From assembly GCF_048771995.1 (NCBI RefSeq), contig NC_133030.1, forward strand, positions 41,044,001 to 41,108,000: a stretch of 64,000 nucleotides of DNA, read 5' to 3'. This document shows, piece by piece, positions 27,001 through 38,379 of the stretch. The stretch comes from Taeniopygia guttata. Its lineage: Eukaryota > Chordata > Aves > Passeriformes > Estrildidae. Under the pieces are notes generated by a model, which was not told the origin of the DNA, did not search any database, and saw nothing but the letters and a program-made list of their open reading frames with translations. The first letter of the stretch is position 1; each line of letters begins with the position of its first letter. Both the position numbers and the translations under genes were made by a program.

Positions 27001-30000
27001 TCTTGGACATGCAGACGCTTCACATGTACACAGTGTGATTCCTTTTCCTGCATTCATATATGGTCAGTACAGAGCTGATTTTATGCACATTCCTGATTTC
27101 AAGGAGCATGCTCTCTCTCTAAGGCACAGCATCACCCCAGGACTTTGAGTTCAATATCCTAGACAGCCCTTCAGAATATGTTTATTTCCATTCCTCTCTA
27201 AGAATTTCTGGATGTAGAAGAGAATAGAGAGAAAATTATCTGAGGCAAAAAAAAAAAAAAAAACCAGTAATAAAAGAACAATGAAAAAAATTTAAAAAGG
27301 TAGTAAAATAGATTTAGGAAGCTCATTTCAGTGAACTCTGCTTCATTAATACTGATGCCTACATATCCTGGATTTTTGTTGGTAGACCATAAATCTTGCC
27401 CAATGGGGAAAGAAATATATCCCTGTCACAACTATCTGAAAGTCAGAATTGCTGAAGCCAGGTAGATGTCTTGTAAGGCTGCTGAAAAAAAAATAAAAAA
27501 CAAACCAAAAAAAAACCCTAAAGTGATTGTGTAGTTAATCTTGTTGGTTTAGTTGTGTTCCATGGTGATTTTAATTATACTGTAATTTGAGCTATGTCAA
27601 AGGATAGTAAGAATAGTGGCTGGGTAGAGGTTAGTGGAATGTCAATGAAAAGAAGTGATTTGGGGGGCAGATGTGATGGGCTGGAATATTGCTGTGCTCC
27701 CAGAGTGGGGGTGAGGCTGTTCTTGGCATGAGTATGACAGGGAGGGAGCAATGCCAAGAGGCAGTTAGGGCTGGCAGGAAGGGATGACAGTTGCTGAGTA
27801 GGAAAAGTTATACTGCACTATTCATGAAAAGGGGGTGAGAAACACTGCACTTAAGAAGGAGGAGGTCAAAAATAGGACTCAAAGATGTGAGGAAGGATAT
27901 CACAGGAACAAAACTGCAGAGCTGAATACCAACACTGAGTATCCCCTAGCAGGCACTTCTCATCTGTGAGGCTGAACCCTGAATTCACTTGACTTTTGTT
28001 CTACCTGACAACAGCCTCTGCCCTCATGGCTAGAGAAGTATCCAGCTGGTAACTTAGCTTTTGAGTCCAGCAATAATTTGATCATCAGATGCATTTGATG
28101 ATCAGCTATAGCACTGATGGACTGTAAGCTACTGCTGTTTGATTAAGCAATGTTTTGTGCTCTGCAACACTTAAATGTTGATTAGGTGGACTGACATGAA
28201 ATAGCATTGGTTTTTGACTAAAGTATTCCTAAGAATGTTAACACACTGCTTAAAATACACCCAGCACAGCTGCCTTGGACTGCACAGCCACAGGGCACGT
28301 GAAGCAATCATTCTCAAGTCCCTGCTGCAACCTTCCAGTGGTAATGAGGAGCTACTGAGGGTCAATATTAAGCACTCATTGTACTGGTAGGCCAAAATAT
28401 TTTATTTTGGTGGGGGAAAAGAGACAAAGTTAATAAAACAAAGGCTGTCTTTTGCGTTTTTGTGTTGTGTACTGTGTATGGGGCACATAGGTCTTACAAT
28501 TTGTGTTGGCATATAACATATTTTCATGTCTCACGTACCTTTAAAGACAAAAGCAGCCACAGGGATGACAAATACCCCTGAGCATGGCAGAACTGACTTC
28601 TTCTCTCTACTTAGAGAGCATGCTGTGGGAGGAGGTTCTCTGTACTCCTTTGAGAGTCAGGAACTCCCCTATAGCAAATTTGTAATATCTCACAGGATCG
28701 AGACCACAGATTGCCCCACTGATTTTCAAGAGCTTCTGTCATAACAAAGAAAAGTCAGCATTAAATGTGTGCCACCTTTGCCCCTGCGTTTTGCAGAGCT
28801 ATTATCGGAGGAGAGACCACATTTCTGCTTTCAAATTTTGGGAGGACACAGAATGTGCTACACTTTCTTACAGTGTCATGAAACACCAGCTCTAAAGCAG
28901 AAAAGTAATGATGGACAGATTGCGAAATAAATTCTATGGAGTTCTCTTTGTGAAGAAGTTGATCCAGCTTTTTTTTTTTTTTTCTTTTTACTTTTCTTTC
29001 CCGACTCCAACAAAAGCAGATCTAAGAGTAGTTACATGGAAGCCTTGTTGCATATTCCTTTAGTTACAGCACCAGGCTTCATAGATTTAGTAGAAAAATT
29101 CATATTCTAGTTCCTTCTGTTACATACTTGCATAGATTAGATGTTAATATACCTTTTTTACAAGGGTAAAGGTAATGATTTCTGAGCCACATGAATTAAG
29201 CATGTCGTTTTAGTAAAAATTATTTGAATTCTGTGTATTATTTCCCTAATCCCTTTTAACACTCCTGTATATCAGCATTTTTTTCTGTATAGACTCTGTG
29301 GCATGTAAGTGGTCTTGCTTTTGCTATAGCCATTTCTTGACAGCAGGATCAATCCTGCTCCTGCCAGGTGCTGAAACTGCTGAACTTGCTCTGGCTGAAT
29401 AAAAGCTGTGGGTGCGACAGCCGCAGCTCTTGGCTCCCCTCTGTGGAATGCTACATTTGTATTAACATGTATCTTTCTTTGTGATTTTTTTTTTTTTTTT
29501 AACTGAAAACGATGGCCTTTAAAACCTCTTCCTGGAGAGAGAGAGAGAGAGATTGAGAGAAGGGAAAAAAATACACTCCCCTTGGAATTTAACCTTAATT
29601 TGAACCAAGATCAGTGAAAGAAAAGCACTTTCGTGCATTGTTCACCAGCTCCACCCAGCCAGCCCCTTATCTAACCTGAGTCTCTATTGCCTATAGCTTT
29701 GTAACTTTTGCAGTAGTGCTCTCCACATGCTCTTACATGCTTTGAAACCAACCTGGAGACACTATGACATTATAATACCAAGCAAGACTATTGATCCCAT
29801 TTTGCAAATCCTTAGACTGCACAGTGCAGCAGCAGGGACTGTCCTTCCACGGGTTTATAAAGGGCCTAGTGTGTATTGCAAATAAACAGCAGTGGCTATT
29901 TCTGACCCCTGGCAAAGGTGACAGCAGCTTCTGAAGCCCCTGACTCAGCCTCTCTTCACTCCCCAAACCAGGAGATGTTTAAATATAAGTAGCTCTTCAT

Positions 30001-30056
30001 TTCAAGCTGATTCCTTGGACTTCTTTTACCTTTTAGAGGGAAGCAGACAGCCCTTG

Positions 30057-30082
30057 ATTTGCATGACATCAGCTCGAGGTCA
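30057..30082 (+). promoter_or_regulatory. Candidate enhancer core: octamer, CRE-like and nuclear receptor half site
   Basis: Within 26 bp there is ATTTGCAT (octamer, POU factors; 30057-30064), an overlapping TGACATCA (CRE/AP-1-like; 30064-30071) and AGGTCA (nuclear receptor half site; 30077-30082). Close packing of three strong consensus sites suggests an enhancer, but short motifs also occur by chance and no conservation data are available here. Confidence 0.3.
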
Positions 30083-31265
30083 AATTCAGCCTTAAACACA
30101 CACATAAAAAAGTCAAGCTTCCTTGTTTGCTGTTCAGAGGCGGACTTCCACTGTGTGTCTCCTGTTGTCTGCATCGGGGGCAACAGCCTGTAGATTGCTT
30201 TACTATTAATTTTTACTTCCTAGAAAAGGCAGACAGCTGCTCCAGGTGTGGTTCACCTTCATGTTGTCCCCTAACCCCTATCAGCCATCTGCTCGCTGCA
30301 GTCATCTCCATTTTCTGGCACCCCTCAGTTCTCCTGACTTGTCCACACATGGTCCATTCCCCTTTATATCCCTTCCTTCCACGTCCTCAATCTTTCTTCC
30401 AAACCCTCATTGCTCATTACTCTCATCCCTGCTTCTGTCATTCTCTCCAGTCACAGGCTACCTCCCTGGAAATCCAGGGTCCTGTGTGAGCCTGAATTCC
30501 TCACGCTCACAGCCCTGAATTCCCCACATTTACAACCCTTTGTGCTAGGTGCTGCCTCCCTTCACCTGCCTGCAGATGTGGCAGACATCTGGCTGAGGAC
30601 ATTTGTGCTAGCAAAATAGTGTTCTTCATCTAGGGAGCAAACTCTTTAAAACTGAAGGCAGAAATCAGGCATTCACAATGGCTTCTTGAAATAAAGACCA
30701 AATACTGTGTAGCTCAGAAGGAGAGGATACTGTTAGATGCACCAGTGGCTTGCCATGTAAGCTCCCTTATTTTAACGACTGCTGTCTGCTTTTCTTTTAA
30801 AGAGTTGTTTTGGAAAATGCCTTTTGTTTTTGTTCTAGATAGCCTAGTAATAAAACCCTTCAAGGAAATACTTGACTATAGCACTGTTATTGCTCTAATC
30901 CTCGAGTGTTTGAAGGACCCCTTGGGAAGAGTGTCAACCAGGAGACAGGACAGAGGAAGCAGGAAAAGTCGAAATAAGAAATATCAAGGAGACACGGTCA
31001 AGCATGAATCATTTCTTTCTGTTGAGACTGAAGCAAGATCAGATTTCACATCCACCCTCGACAGGGCTGGCATTTTCACACACACGACAAACCCGTTGGC
31101 ATGGAGGTGACTTGATTTCATGATTATTACAGGGGCCATTGGCATATATTTAAGACTGACTTAGATAAGGGGTACTGGGGGAAGGGGCAGTCTTCCACTT
31201 ATTTTAAGAAAACCACAGATCAGAAGAACAGTTAAAAAATAAATAAATAACCTTCCAGGCAAGTA

Positions 31266-32130
31266 GGCAGTTTGAGTGGATACCCACCCGCCAGGGAACT
31301 GCATCCCCGGCGCCTCAGCGGTGGCTGGGAGCGCAAGCGGCCCCACGGGGGAGCGACGGCTGCTGCAGCCCCGCGGGGGGAGCGGGGGGAGGCGGCTCCG
31401 CGCCCCAGGGCCGCCGCCGGGCGCCTCCAGCCCGCCGCGGGGCTCGGCTGCCAGAGGGAACAGGAGGAGAAGGAAGAGGAAGAGTAAATCCCCCGGCGTG
31501 CGGACGCGCTCCAGCCGCTGCCCGCCGTGAGGGGAGCGCCTGCGGGCGCTGCCTGCAGCTGGGGGCTGGAGCTGGCTCAGCGGCCGGATCCGGCGGGGCG
31601 GGGGCACCGAACCCGCGCTTGTAGGAGCTGTGCCCGTGTGGCTTCCAGCACAGCCACGGGCTGACACCAACGCCGAACCCCCCGCACTCTGCAGCGGGAG
31701 GGCTGGAGGGAGCAGCCCCGCCGTGCCGGGGATCGCTCCTCAGCCCGCCGCTCGCCCTGCCCGCAGTCCCGGCCGCGGCCCCCCCGTCCCGCGGCCGAGC
31801 ATCCCCCGCCGTCGTCGGAATCCCCGCACACCCGGGGCCGTGAGCGCCCGGGGCGGGGAGGGGCGGGGAGGGGGAAATCCCCCTTGGGCGGTGTGCGGGT
31901 CCCCCGCCCAGCGCGCTCCGCCCGGGGCGCCGGAGCCGCGGCGAGGCCGCAGCACCGCCCGGAGCCGCCCCGCCTCGGGAGGGGCCGCGGCCGCAGCCGC
32001 CGCTCGGACACCGGCGGGGCGGAGAGGGGAGGGCAGCGCAGCCCGGTACCCGCCGCCATGGCAAGCGTCTGGTCCGCCTCGGCTTTAATTCCTCCTCTGA
32101 GCATTTCGAGGCGCCCCTGTGTTTTGTAAG
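31266..32130. promoter_or_regulatory. Orphan CpG island with possible first exon
   Basis: About 860 bp of very GC- and CpG-rich DNA with sharp AT-rich edges lies roughly 11 kb from the nearest annotated gene end. On the + strand an ATG at 32058 in an ideal start context (GCCGCCATGGC) opens a frame that runs to a good donor, GTAAGC at 32126-32131, with a stop three bases into the intron frame. On the minus strand a GCCATGGCGGC stretch resembles the YY1 element of promoters. Long open frames on both strands are expected from GC richness alone. The island is probably the promoter of an unannotated transcript or a distal FOXA1 element. Confidence 0.6.
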
Positions 32131-34349
32131 CCGAGCAATAAATTTGTAATTAAAGCGGTGTTATACTGGAAAAACTTTTTTTTTTTTCCCTACGTAGATC
32201 TTTAATTTTCTAAGTGTCCTGCTCCCTCCTTCTGGCTCAGGCTGAACCTGTGCCAAACCGCAAAGCCTATAGAGCACAGGTCCTTGCAGCTGAGGAGAGC
32301 TCTAGCCTGTGTCTTCAGGAAATTAAAGAGCTCTGTGTCCTCGTGTGTTTGTGTATTGACTATTTTCATAGGGGTTTAGCTGTGGTTTGAAGCTCAATAT
32401 TGAAAGGCGTTATTGATACTTCTAGGGAAAATTTGAGAAAAATAATTTTTTTCCTTTTTTTTTTAATGTTTTCACTGTGGTTTTCCCTCTTTTTAATTTT
32501 TTTTCCTTACTAATGTCACTGGCATGGGAACAGCACTGTCATACTTCACCTCATCAACTTGTGCTGTGTATTTGTTGCAGTCTGGGTGATCTGACTGCTA
32601 GGAATTATTTAGTCAAAAATACATTTATTTTGATTACTTGTTATATTTTCCAATATATTGTTATATTTCCCAGTCACAAACGAATCATCTGGTTAAGTAC
32701 AGGGACCTCCCTCCTTCTGAAATTACAAATTTAAAAAGGTATTACTGCTTTCCATGAATATCTGATTAATATATACCAATAGCTTTTATTATATTCCAGC
32801 CTTACTAGTATGAAGGCGATATATACAATGAGAACATATTTATACTTAGAAAGCATATTAATATGTATTAAAGCCTTTCATGTTACCAGAAACTTAATCC
32901 TTTAAGTTGGCAAACCTTTAAGCCAGTACAGTGGACTGAAATGTTCCACGCTTCTCGGTTGAATATACATGTACCAAAAACCTGAGAGCTACTGTGCAGA
33001 TAACCCTATTATCTGACAATACCTGAAAGTTCCATCCTTTAAAGTGTTCTGTATATATTTGAGGCACTTAGAACACTTATTATTTAATTAGGTCTTATTG
33101 CATTCTAGTAACCCATAGGTTGTAAGTTCTCTCTAACAGAGTGAAGCAACAGTCCCTGTTACAAAGCTGATGACCAAAGGCTGCAAGTAGCTCTTAAGGC
33201 CTCTTGCTCCTGGCACAAAGGAATTTCCAGACTTCATTTGGCTTGAGCATGGCAGAGGCCCACACACTTGTCTCCTCAGGAGCCTGCATGAAGCAGGTGA
33301 CCTCTCAGTGCAGCCCTCCCCTGGGGAAGCTTTGAGCCCAGTTCTCTGTGTGTGTGTGTTTGTGCTTGTTTGTGTATGTGTGCTGGTGTGTGAGACTGTC
33401 CCAGTGGAGAAGAAACTCATCAGAAGGTTGGTCTCCCCCTGATTCCTAAAAGCAACAGAAGGAAATCCACAGAATTATGCTGCTAGTAATGGAAGAGAAG
33501 AAACCATCTGCATCCCGGAGGTCTCTTCAGCCATCCTTCAGCAACCTTAAACACCTCTTTCCCTTGGTTGTTGGTACTGAGAGGGGTATCTCAAATGGCC
33601 TTGCTCTAAGGACTGTGTCAAGGAAAGAAGAAGAATTTCGAGATTACAATCATCCAGTAGAGCATTGCTATGTACATCTCGGTTGTCTCACCTATCCATT
33701 GTGGATCTTGAGTGGGTTTGACCTAATGGTTTGCACTCATATGGGCACACAAAAGATGTTTACTGCATCAAATTGTATGTTCCTCATTTGTATTTATTTA
33801 ATTTTTGAGGAGATCATGGTCTGAGCATGTCATTCCCACCTTCACTGTTGTCAAAGGGCACCAGCAGCCTGGAAAGGTGAGGGGATGAGCATGGACATCT
33901 GAGGGTGAAGGAGCCAGGCTAAGACTGCCCATGTCTCTCCCATGGTGCCCCACACCTGAGGGGATGGTGGGATCTCACAGGACACACACACCTTAGCCCC
34001 CCAGACCCATTTCATCTATCACTGATAATGCTCAGACAAGTTTTGTCACAGGCTAAAGCCATCACACAAGTGTTGAAGCTCAGGATCCATTTGTTGTTGG
34101 GCTCATTTTCAAAGATGGAAGTGTTCTTAGTGGCTTTGCCTGCCATGTGTTCATTCTGCTAAAACACCCAAGGAAACTCAGGTGTCTGTGTCCCCCAGCC
34201 ACCCACTGCTTGGCAGAGGTGACAGGCGAGGGTTGGGCCACCACAATGTTCTGCCATTGCCCAGACACTGGGAAATAAAGAGGGTCTTTGTCCTACATCT
34301 GTTAGGTTTTTACAATTTCTATCTGAAACTGGGATATGCTGGTAATTGC

Positions 34350-34372
34350 GGGGGGGGGGGGGGGGGGGGGGG
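34350..34372. repeat. Poly-G run (G23)
   Basis: Twenty-three consecutive G residues occur in otherwise AT-rich DNA. The exact length is unreliable in most sequencing methods. Confidence 0.9.
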
Positions 34373-35202
34373 AGGGAATCAGCTGTGATTCCAAATGAAA
34401 GTGATAGTTTGAAATATAGTACCCTTTGTACGAATCTCACTGAAAAAAACAGAATACTAAAAATTAGATCTACAGGGCTGCCTTTGACCTCTGCCTGTTA
34501 AATCACGATTTTTTTCAACATGGAATTCTGTTTAATTTGGCGAATCTCTCGTGTTTATTTGTACTTAGCACTGCATAGCATTTTATGCAACTTTTTTCTC
34601 TGGAAGAGATGAAGGGCATGAAACTCTGAAGAGATTTAAGCAGAAAGAAATGCAAGCTAACTTGTGGCTGAGTGGTCCAGGGCACTGGAGATGGTGCCAT
34701 GTCCTGCTTTTTACTAGAAAGAAATCTGGCGTGAAAGCAGGATCTTTGTTGCCTAGGAATTAAGTTGTTGCTGCTGCTTGTTCCTTACCTGAACTCCTAA
34801 TCCCCTGTTTGTGCTATGGCACAAAACAAATTATTTCACATAGACCAAACGACAGCCTTGTAACAATTAAAGTCTATTGTGTAAAAGTATAAATGGCACA
34901 TTGATCGTTAAGGTAAGCAGACTTGTAAAGAGTAATTCCTGGACATGAACTATACGGTCGTTTAATGTACACTTTGGAGAAGTCATCATGCATGGTGGGG
35001 TAAATTACAAACTGTAAAATGCTTAGTTAGCCAGTTAACATGTATGCTTGGTCTAAACAGACCCTAGCAGAAACAATGTGAAGTCTGCTCCTACTTTTGC
35101 AGAAAGCATAAGTATTTTAATACTGCTTTCCTTGGGAGCAAACACCTTATTCTAAATCTCTTTAAATTTTTTTAAGACATAAGGAGCCCCTTCCTCTTAA
35201 AT

Positions 35203-35204
35203 TA

Positions 35205-35236
<32 letters not shown>

Positions 35237-35326
35237 ACACCAAAAAACAAACAAAAAATCCCACAAAAAAAACAAACAAACAACCAAAAAAATACCAAAA
35301 TAACAAAAAACAAAACCAACCAACCA
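35203..35326. repeat. A-rich low-complexity tract (AAACA/CCAAA type)
   Basis: About 120 bp is almost free of T and G, made of degenerate AAAC and CCAAA units. It may be the decayed tail of a retroposon, but no body is recognisable next to it. Confidence 0.85.
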
Positions 35327-36014
35327 CCTCTATGACACTTTATAAAGTGAGAAATATTCTAAATCCTTGAACCTCGGACTTTGCTGAGGTCCATGTAATC
35401 TCGGTCACACTCATTAGGAAAAGAAAAAAGAAAAAATCTACCCCCTGCCCAGGGAGTGTTTAAAAGGATGAGTGTGGATCCACTGAAATCAGTCCTGTGA
35501 AGGTCAGCTTTGTCTTGTAAGAGGAAAGGTGACAGGGTCAGCATTATTGCACATGATGAAACCCCCACGGGGGCTGGAAGAGGTCATCTCTCTCCTCCTG
35601 TCCCCTCGTTTGGCCACTGTGTCCCTTCTGGGGGCAAACCTGCTAACGAAGGTGATGAGATTCCTTTTTACCAGAGAGAAACACTCAGCTGGCCAGCTTA
35701 AGGTTCCAGGCTCCCCATTTAGGGTGGGGTGTAAGAACTCCTGTTCCTCAGGGTGCAAATTGACTTTTGGGAGGTGTGGCGTCCCTCCGAGCCTGCAGAG
35801 AAGGCAGCAAGTTTCTGGGTGACCAATGTGACTTTCTGGGCCCTTTCCGTGTGACTGCCAACGCCTAGAGGGCATTACCTCGGAAAAGCGTCTCTGGGGG
35901 TTCTGGCGGCTCCCACTTCTGCGCTTGCATAAGCCCTTACGGGGGTCCTGCAGTTGGCGCTGGGAAGTTTGGAAACACAAGCTGGTTCGGCGGTAGGATG
36001 GATGCGTGTTTGTC

Positions 36015-36040
36015 TGTCTGACGCAGAAACGCGTCAGACA
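36015..36040. repeat. 10-bp perfect inverted repeat with 6-base loop, SMAD-like boxes
   Basis: TGTCTGACGC at 36015-36024 and GCGTCAGACA at 36031-36040 are exact reverse complements around agaaac. The arms carry GTCTG and CAGAC, the SMAD-binding core in opposite orientation, with another GTCTG directly upstream at 36012-36016. Whether it acts as DNA site or hairpin is unknown. Confidence 0.85.
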
Positions 36041-36328
36041 CGGGGGTCGGCATCTCTAGCCCATCTCGCCGCCGCTCCTAGTGCCCTCTAACACGCGTGC
36101 AATGCACCCGCCCAGGGCCCCATCACCACCCGTCGTACGTGCAATGACTTTAGCCTCTCGTTGCTGTATTTTACTTGGCCTTGAAAATTTGCCTGTTTGG
36201 ATAACACCCGATTGAAAACATTTATGCTGGAAGCCAAACAGGCAAATATTTTAATCTCTCATATTAACACAGCGGTTTTCCAATCGGTTGATTTTTGTGC
36301 TCTATTATTTATTTATTTGTGTATACGT
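36041..36328. other. Mixed-composition intergenic DNA
   Basis: The first half is CpG-containing and the second half AT-rich (homeodomain-like TTAAT and ATTTA strings). No gene is recognised. Confidence 0.4.
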
Positions 36329-36402
36329 TATTCATTCATTCGCTCCATTCGTTCATTCATTCATTCATTCATTCGTCTGCTCTGTCATTCATTCATTCAT
36401 TC
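36329..36402. repeat. ATTC tetranucleotide repeat, interrupted
   Basis: About 74 bp is made of ATTC/TTCA units with CpG-containing interruptions (ctccattcgt, gtctgctctg). The interruptions suggest an old array. Confidence 0.9.
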
Positions 36403-36419
36403 TTCCATCACTTTCCCTC

Positions 36420-36900
36420 CCCCGCTGGAGCAGCGGTAACTCGGGCTGCGCCCGCCGCCCTCGCAAGAAGTGGCCCTGGGTTGGTCGCATTCCCGTAGCC
36501 CTGAAACGGTGTCGGGGTGTGATGGTGCTGAGACACCTCACCCCGACCCCTCGGACAGGCTCCTGGGCATCCCTGCGGTTCCTGGAAGAGGCGGGGGACG
36601 CCGGAGCAGAGATCTGTTTGCCTGCTTGGCTACTCTTTGCCTGAGGCGGCTCCCACCGCCGCAGGGTCTCCGCAAGCCAGGGCGAGCAGCGAGGGACGGT
36701 GGGCACTGCGCTGCACCCGGGCAAAGTCCGAGCCGGCGACCCCCGCCCGCGGCCCGGTTGACACGGGGCCGGGCGTCGGGGTGCGCCGCGGAGGGAGAGG
36801 AGCGGCGGAACGCTCCGGGCCCGGGGGCGTCCCTGGAGGGAAATGTCAAGAACCTCCAAGCCTGCTGCTGCCGGCTCGGTCGGCGGAGAGGGAATACGCA
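36420..36900. promoter_or_regulatory. CpG island
   Basis: This is dense in C, G and CpG, with overlapping chance open frames on both strands and no recognisable protein. It is one of several islands upstream of the FOXA1 3' end, a pattern usual around developmental transcription factor genes. Confidence 0.6.
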
Positions 36901-37450
36901 GTCAGACCACCAACATGCCTGGAGCCGTACAATCCGCCACTTAATACACTTCTGCAATTTAAACTTCTGGGGACCCCCTCCTTTCAAGCCGATTTGTGAT
37001 ATAGGTGTTTTCTCATTACACTCCTCTCCCCCCCCCCTCTTTCCTTTGAAATGCACCCCCTCACCACCCTCCCGCTCCCTTTCTTCTGAGCCCTGCTCTC
37101 TAATTCTAGATGAGTATTACTTTGCTCTTTTCGTTGGCCAAGCACAATTGTGTTATTGGAGATAATGAATTCAATCCCCATCAAAGAGTATTAGGAGCGC
37201 CTTGGCCCTGTAGTGCCTTTTTTCAAACCGGGAATGAAAGGCAGAGAGAAAATTCTCTGGGTAGCCTCTGCGCTGGCAGCTTTTGAAGTGAAGGGAGGCG
37301 GGCATTGTTGTTCACATTTTTGTCCATACGGCAGAAGAAAGACCGGCGGCTTTTGATGAGAAGATGAGAACCGCCTCGTCAGTTGAGCAACAAGTTAGAT
37401 GGCGAAGTCTTCCCGCTGCCTACTGCCTGTGGATAACATATGTCCCGCAT
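36901..37450. promoter_or_regulatory. Candidate conserved regulatory element with NFI, E-box-like and TCF motifs
   Basis: This non-repetitive block contains TTGGCCAA (37134-37141, NFI-like), the 10-bp palindrome CACAATTGTG (37143-37152), a TAATGAATTC homeodomain-like string and ATCAAAG (37180-37186, TCF/LEF). Balanced composition and dense motifs resemble conserved noncoding elements of developmental genes. Conservation itself was not tested. Confidence 0.35.
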
Positions 37451-37924
37451 TAATAGGGGCTCAAGGGAACAATTGCCCGGGGGGTGGGGTGGGGAGAGCT
37501 CTGCTCGGCACCGTCCAGCAGCTCCTTTTTTTCCCCCGTCCTCTGGACACCGATGCCCCGATGGGAGTGTTTTTAAGGGAGACCTGAAAGTATTCTCCCT
37601 GGTTCTTGGTTTACTTGTGTGTCCGCGGGCAAACGGTGGGCACCGACCACGGGCTCTGCTGAAGGAGAAAAGGGGGGCCGCTGTGAGATGTGCTGGGTCA
37701 CCTCTGCTCGCCGTTTCGTTCTGCCAGGGCTCCTGGTGGCCGTGTTGTTAGGTCTGCTGCCATGTGTTTGGAGGGCACACCCCCCCCCCCCCCTTTCCAA
37801 ACAAGAATCTGTATTATTAGTTTGCGGGGGGTTTGAAGAGGGGAGTGGTTTTGGTTTTTTCCGGACTAAATATAGGGTCGGGACTTGGTTTTGTCACTTG
37901 TTATTTCCTTTCCATTTCATGTAA
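37451..37924. other. GC-rich intergenic DNA
   Basis: G- and C-rich DNA with a C14 run near 37780-37793. No gene is recognised. Confidence 0.4.
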
Positions 37925-38350
37925 GTTAATGACATACCTGAAGTTTGTGAAGTACTTCCTTAGATAAAGCAATCAGACAAGGAAAAACAAGAAGAGGTAA
38001 AACGTCTGTTGCTCACATCCGATAACCTTAGAACTAGAAAACTTGTTGCATACATTTGAATAAGTTCAGACATGCTCTTATTCCAATCTCCTGCCCCGCA
38101 GTTCAAAGATTCCCCGCCCCCCGGGCTTTATTATGCTAAAGAGGTCATTACTGAGAGTCACTATGGAGAGATCCCGGTTTGCAGAATGAGGCCCACCTCC
38201 TAGTTACCAACATGTTTACATTTTCTGTCGGTCATAAGCGGAGGAAATGTGTGTTAGCAACCCGCCGGGCAGGCTCGGGAAATACAAGGAATCAAGGGGG
38301 AAATATATTTCAGCTATCGCGCAGTAGACGGCAAATAGATTATTAGGGAG
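37925..38350. promoter_or_regulatory. Candidate regulatory element with a FOXA-type site
   Basis: This motif-dense block includes TGTTTACA (38213-38220), a strong match to the FOXA core TRTTTRY, plus GATAA-type strings (tagataaag near 37963). Its texture differs from the GC island that follows it. It could be an element through which FOXA factors regulate this locus; this is inference from motifs only. Confidence 0.35.
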
Positions 38351-38379
38351 CACTTAGAGGCATCGGGCACAAAGGCGGT

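Larger units (their letters stand above)
18591..31265. other. Intergenic DNA between MIPOL1 and FOXA1, AT-rich part
   Basis: No gene or RNA gene is recognised. Open frames, including the cluster at 24.1-25.5 kb, overlap on both strands without splice or family support. Notable small items are an 18-bp palindrome at 21046-21063, short poly-A and poly-T tracts (for example 27247-27262, 28973-28983, 29487-29500), a GA tract near 29534-29552, and inverted repeats at 28079-28104 and 29342-29359. The parts at 29.3-29.5 and 30.0-30.2 kb have more compact, motif-rich sequence that may be regulatory. Confidence 0.5.
32131..36014. other. Intergenic DNA, AT-rich, with low-complexity tracts
   Basis: No gene is recognised. 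The stretch contains a degenerate GT tract at about 33346-33390, a 23-base G run at 34350-34372 and an A-rich AAACA-type tract at 35203-35326. GC content rises from about 35.5 kb towards the next CpG-rich zone. Confidence 0.5.

Noticed and set aside
28079-28104. 9-bp inverted repeat TGATCATCA...TGATGATCA
   Set aside because: Short and AT-rich; expected by chance in a window of this size.
29342-29359. 8-bp inverted repeat AGCAGGAT...ATCCTGCT
   Set aside because: Too short to stand out from chance.
31315-32104. Long minus-strand frames of 249 and 175 codons
   Set aside because: They are Pro/Ala/Arg/Gly-rich frames expected from a CpG island, in two overlapping phases, with no recognisable domain.
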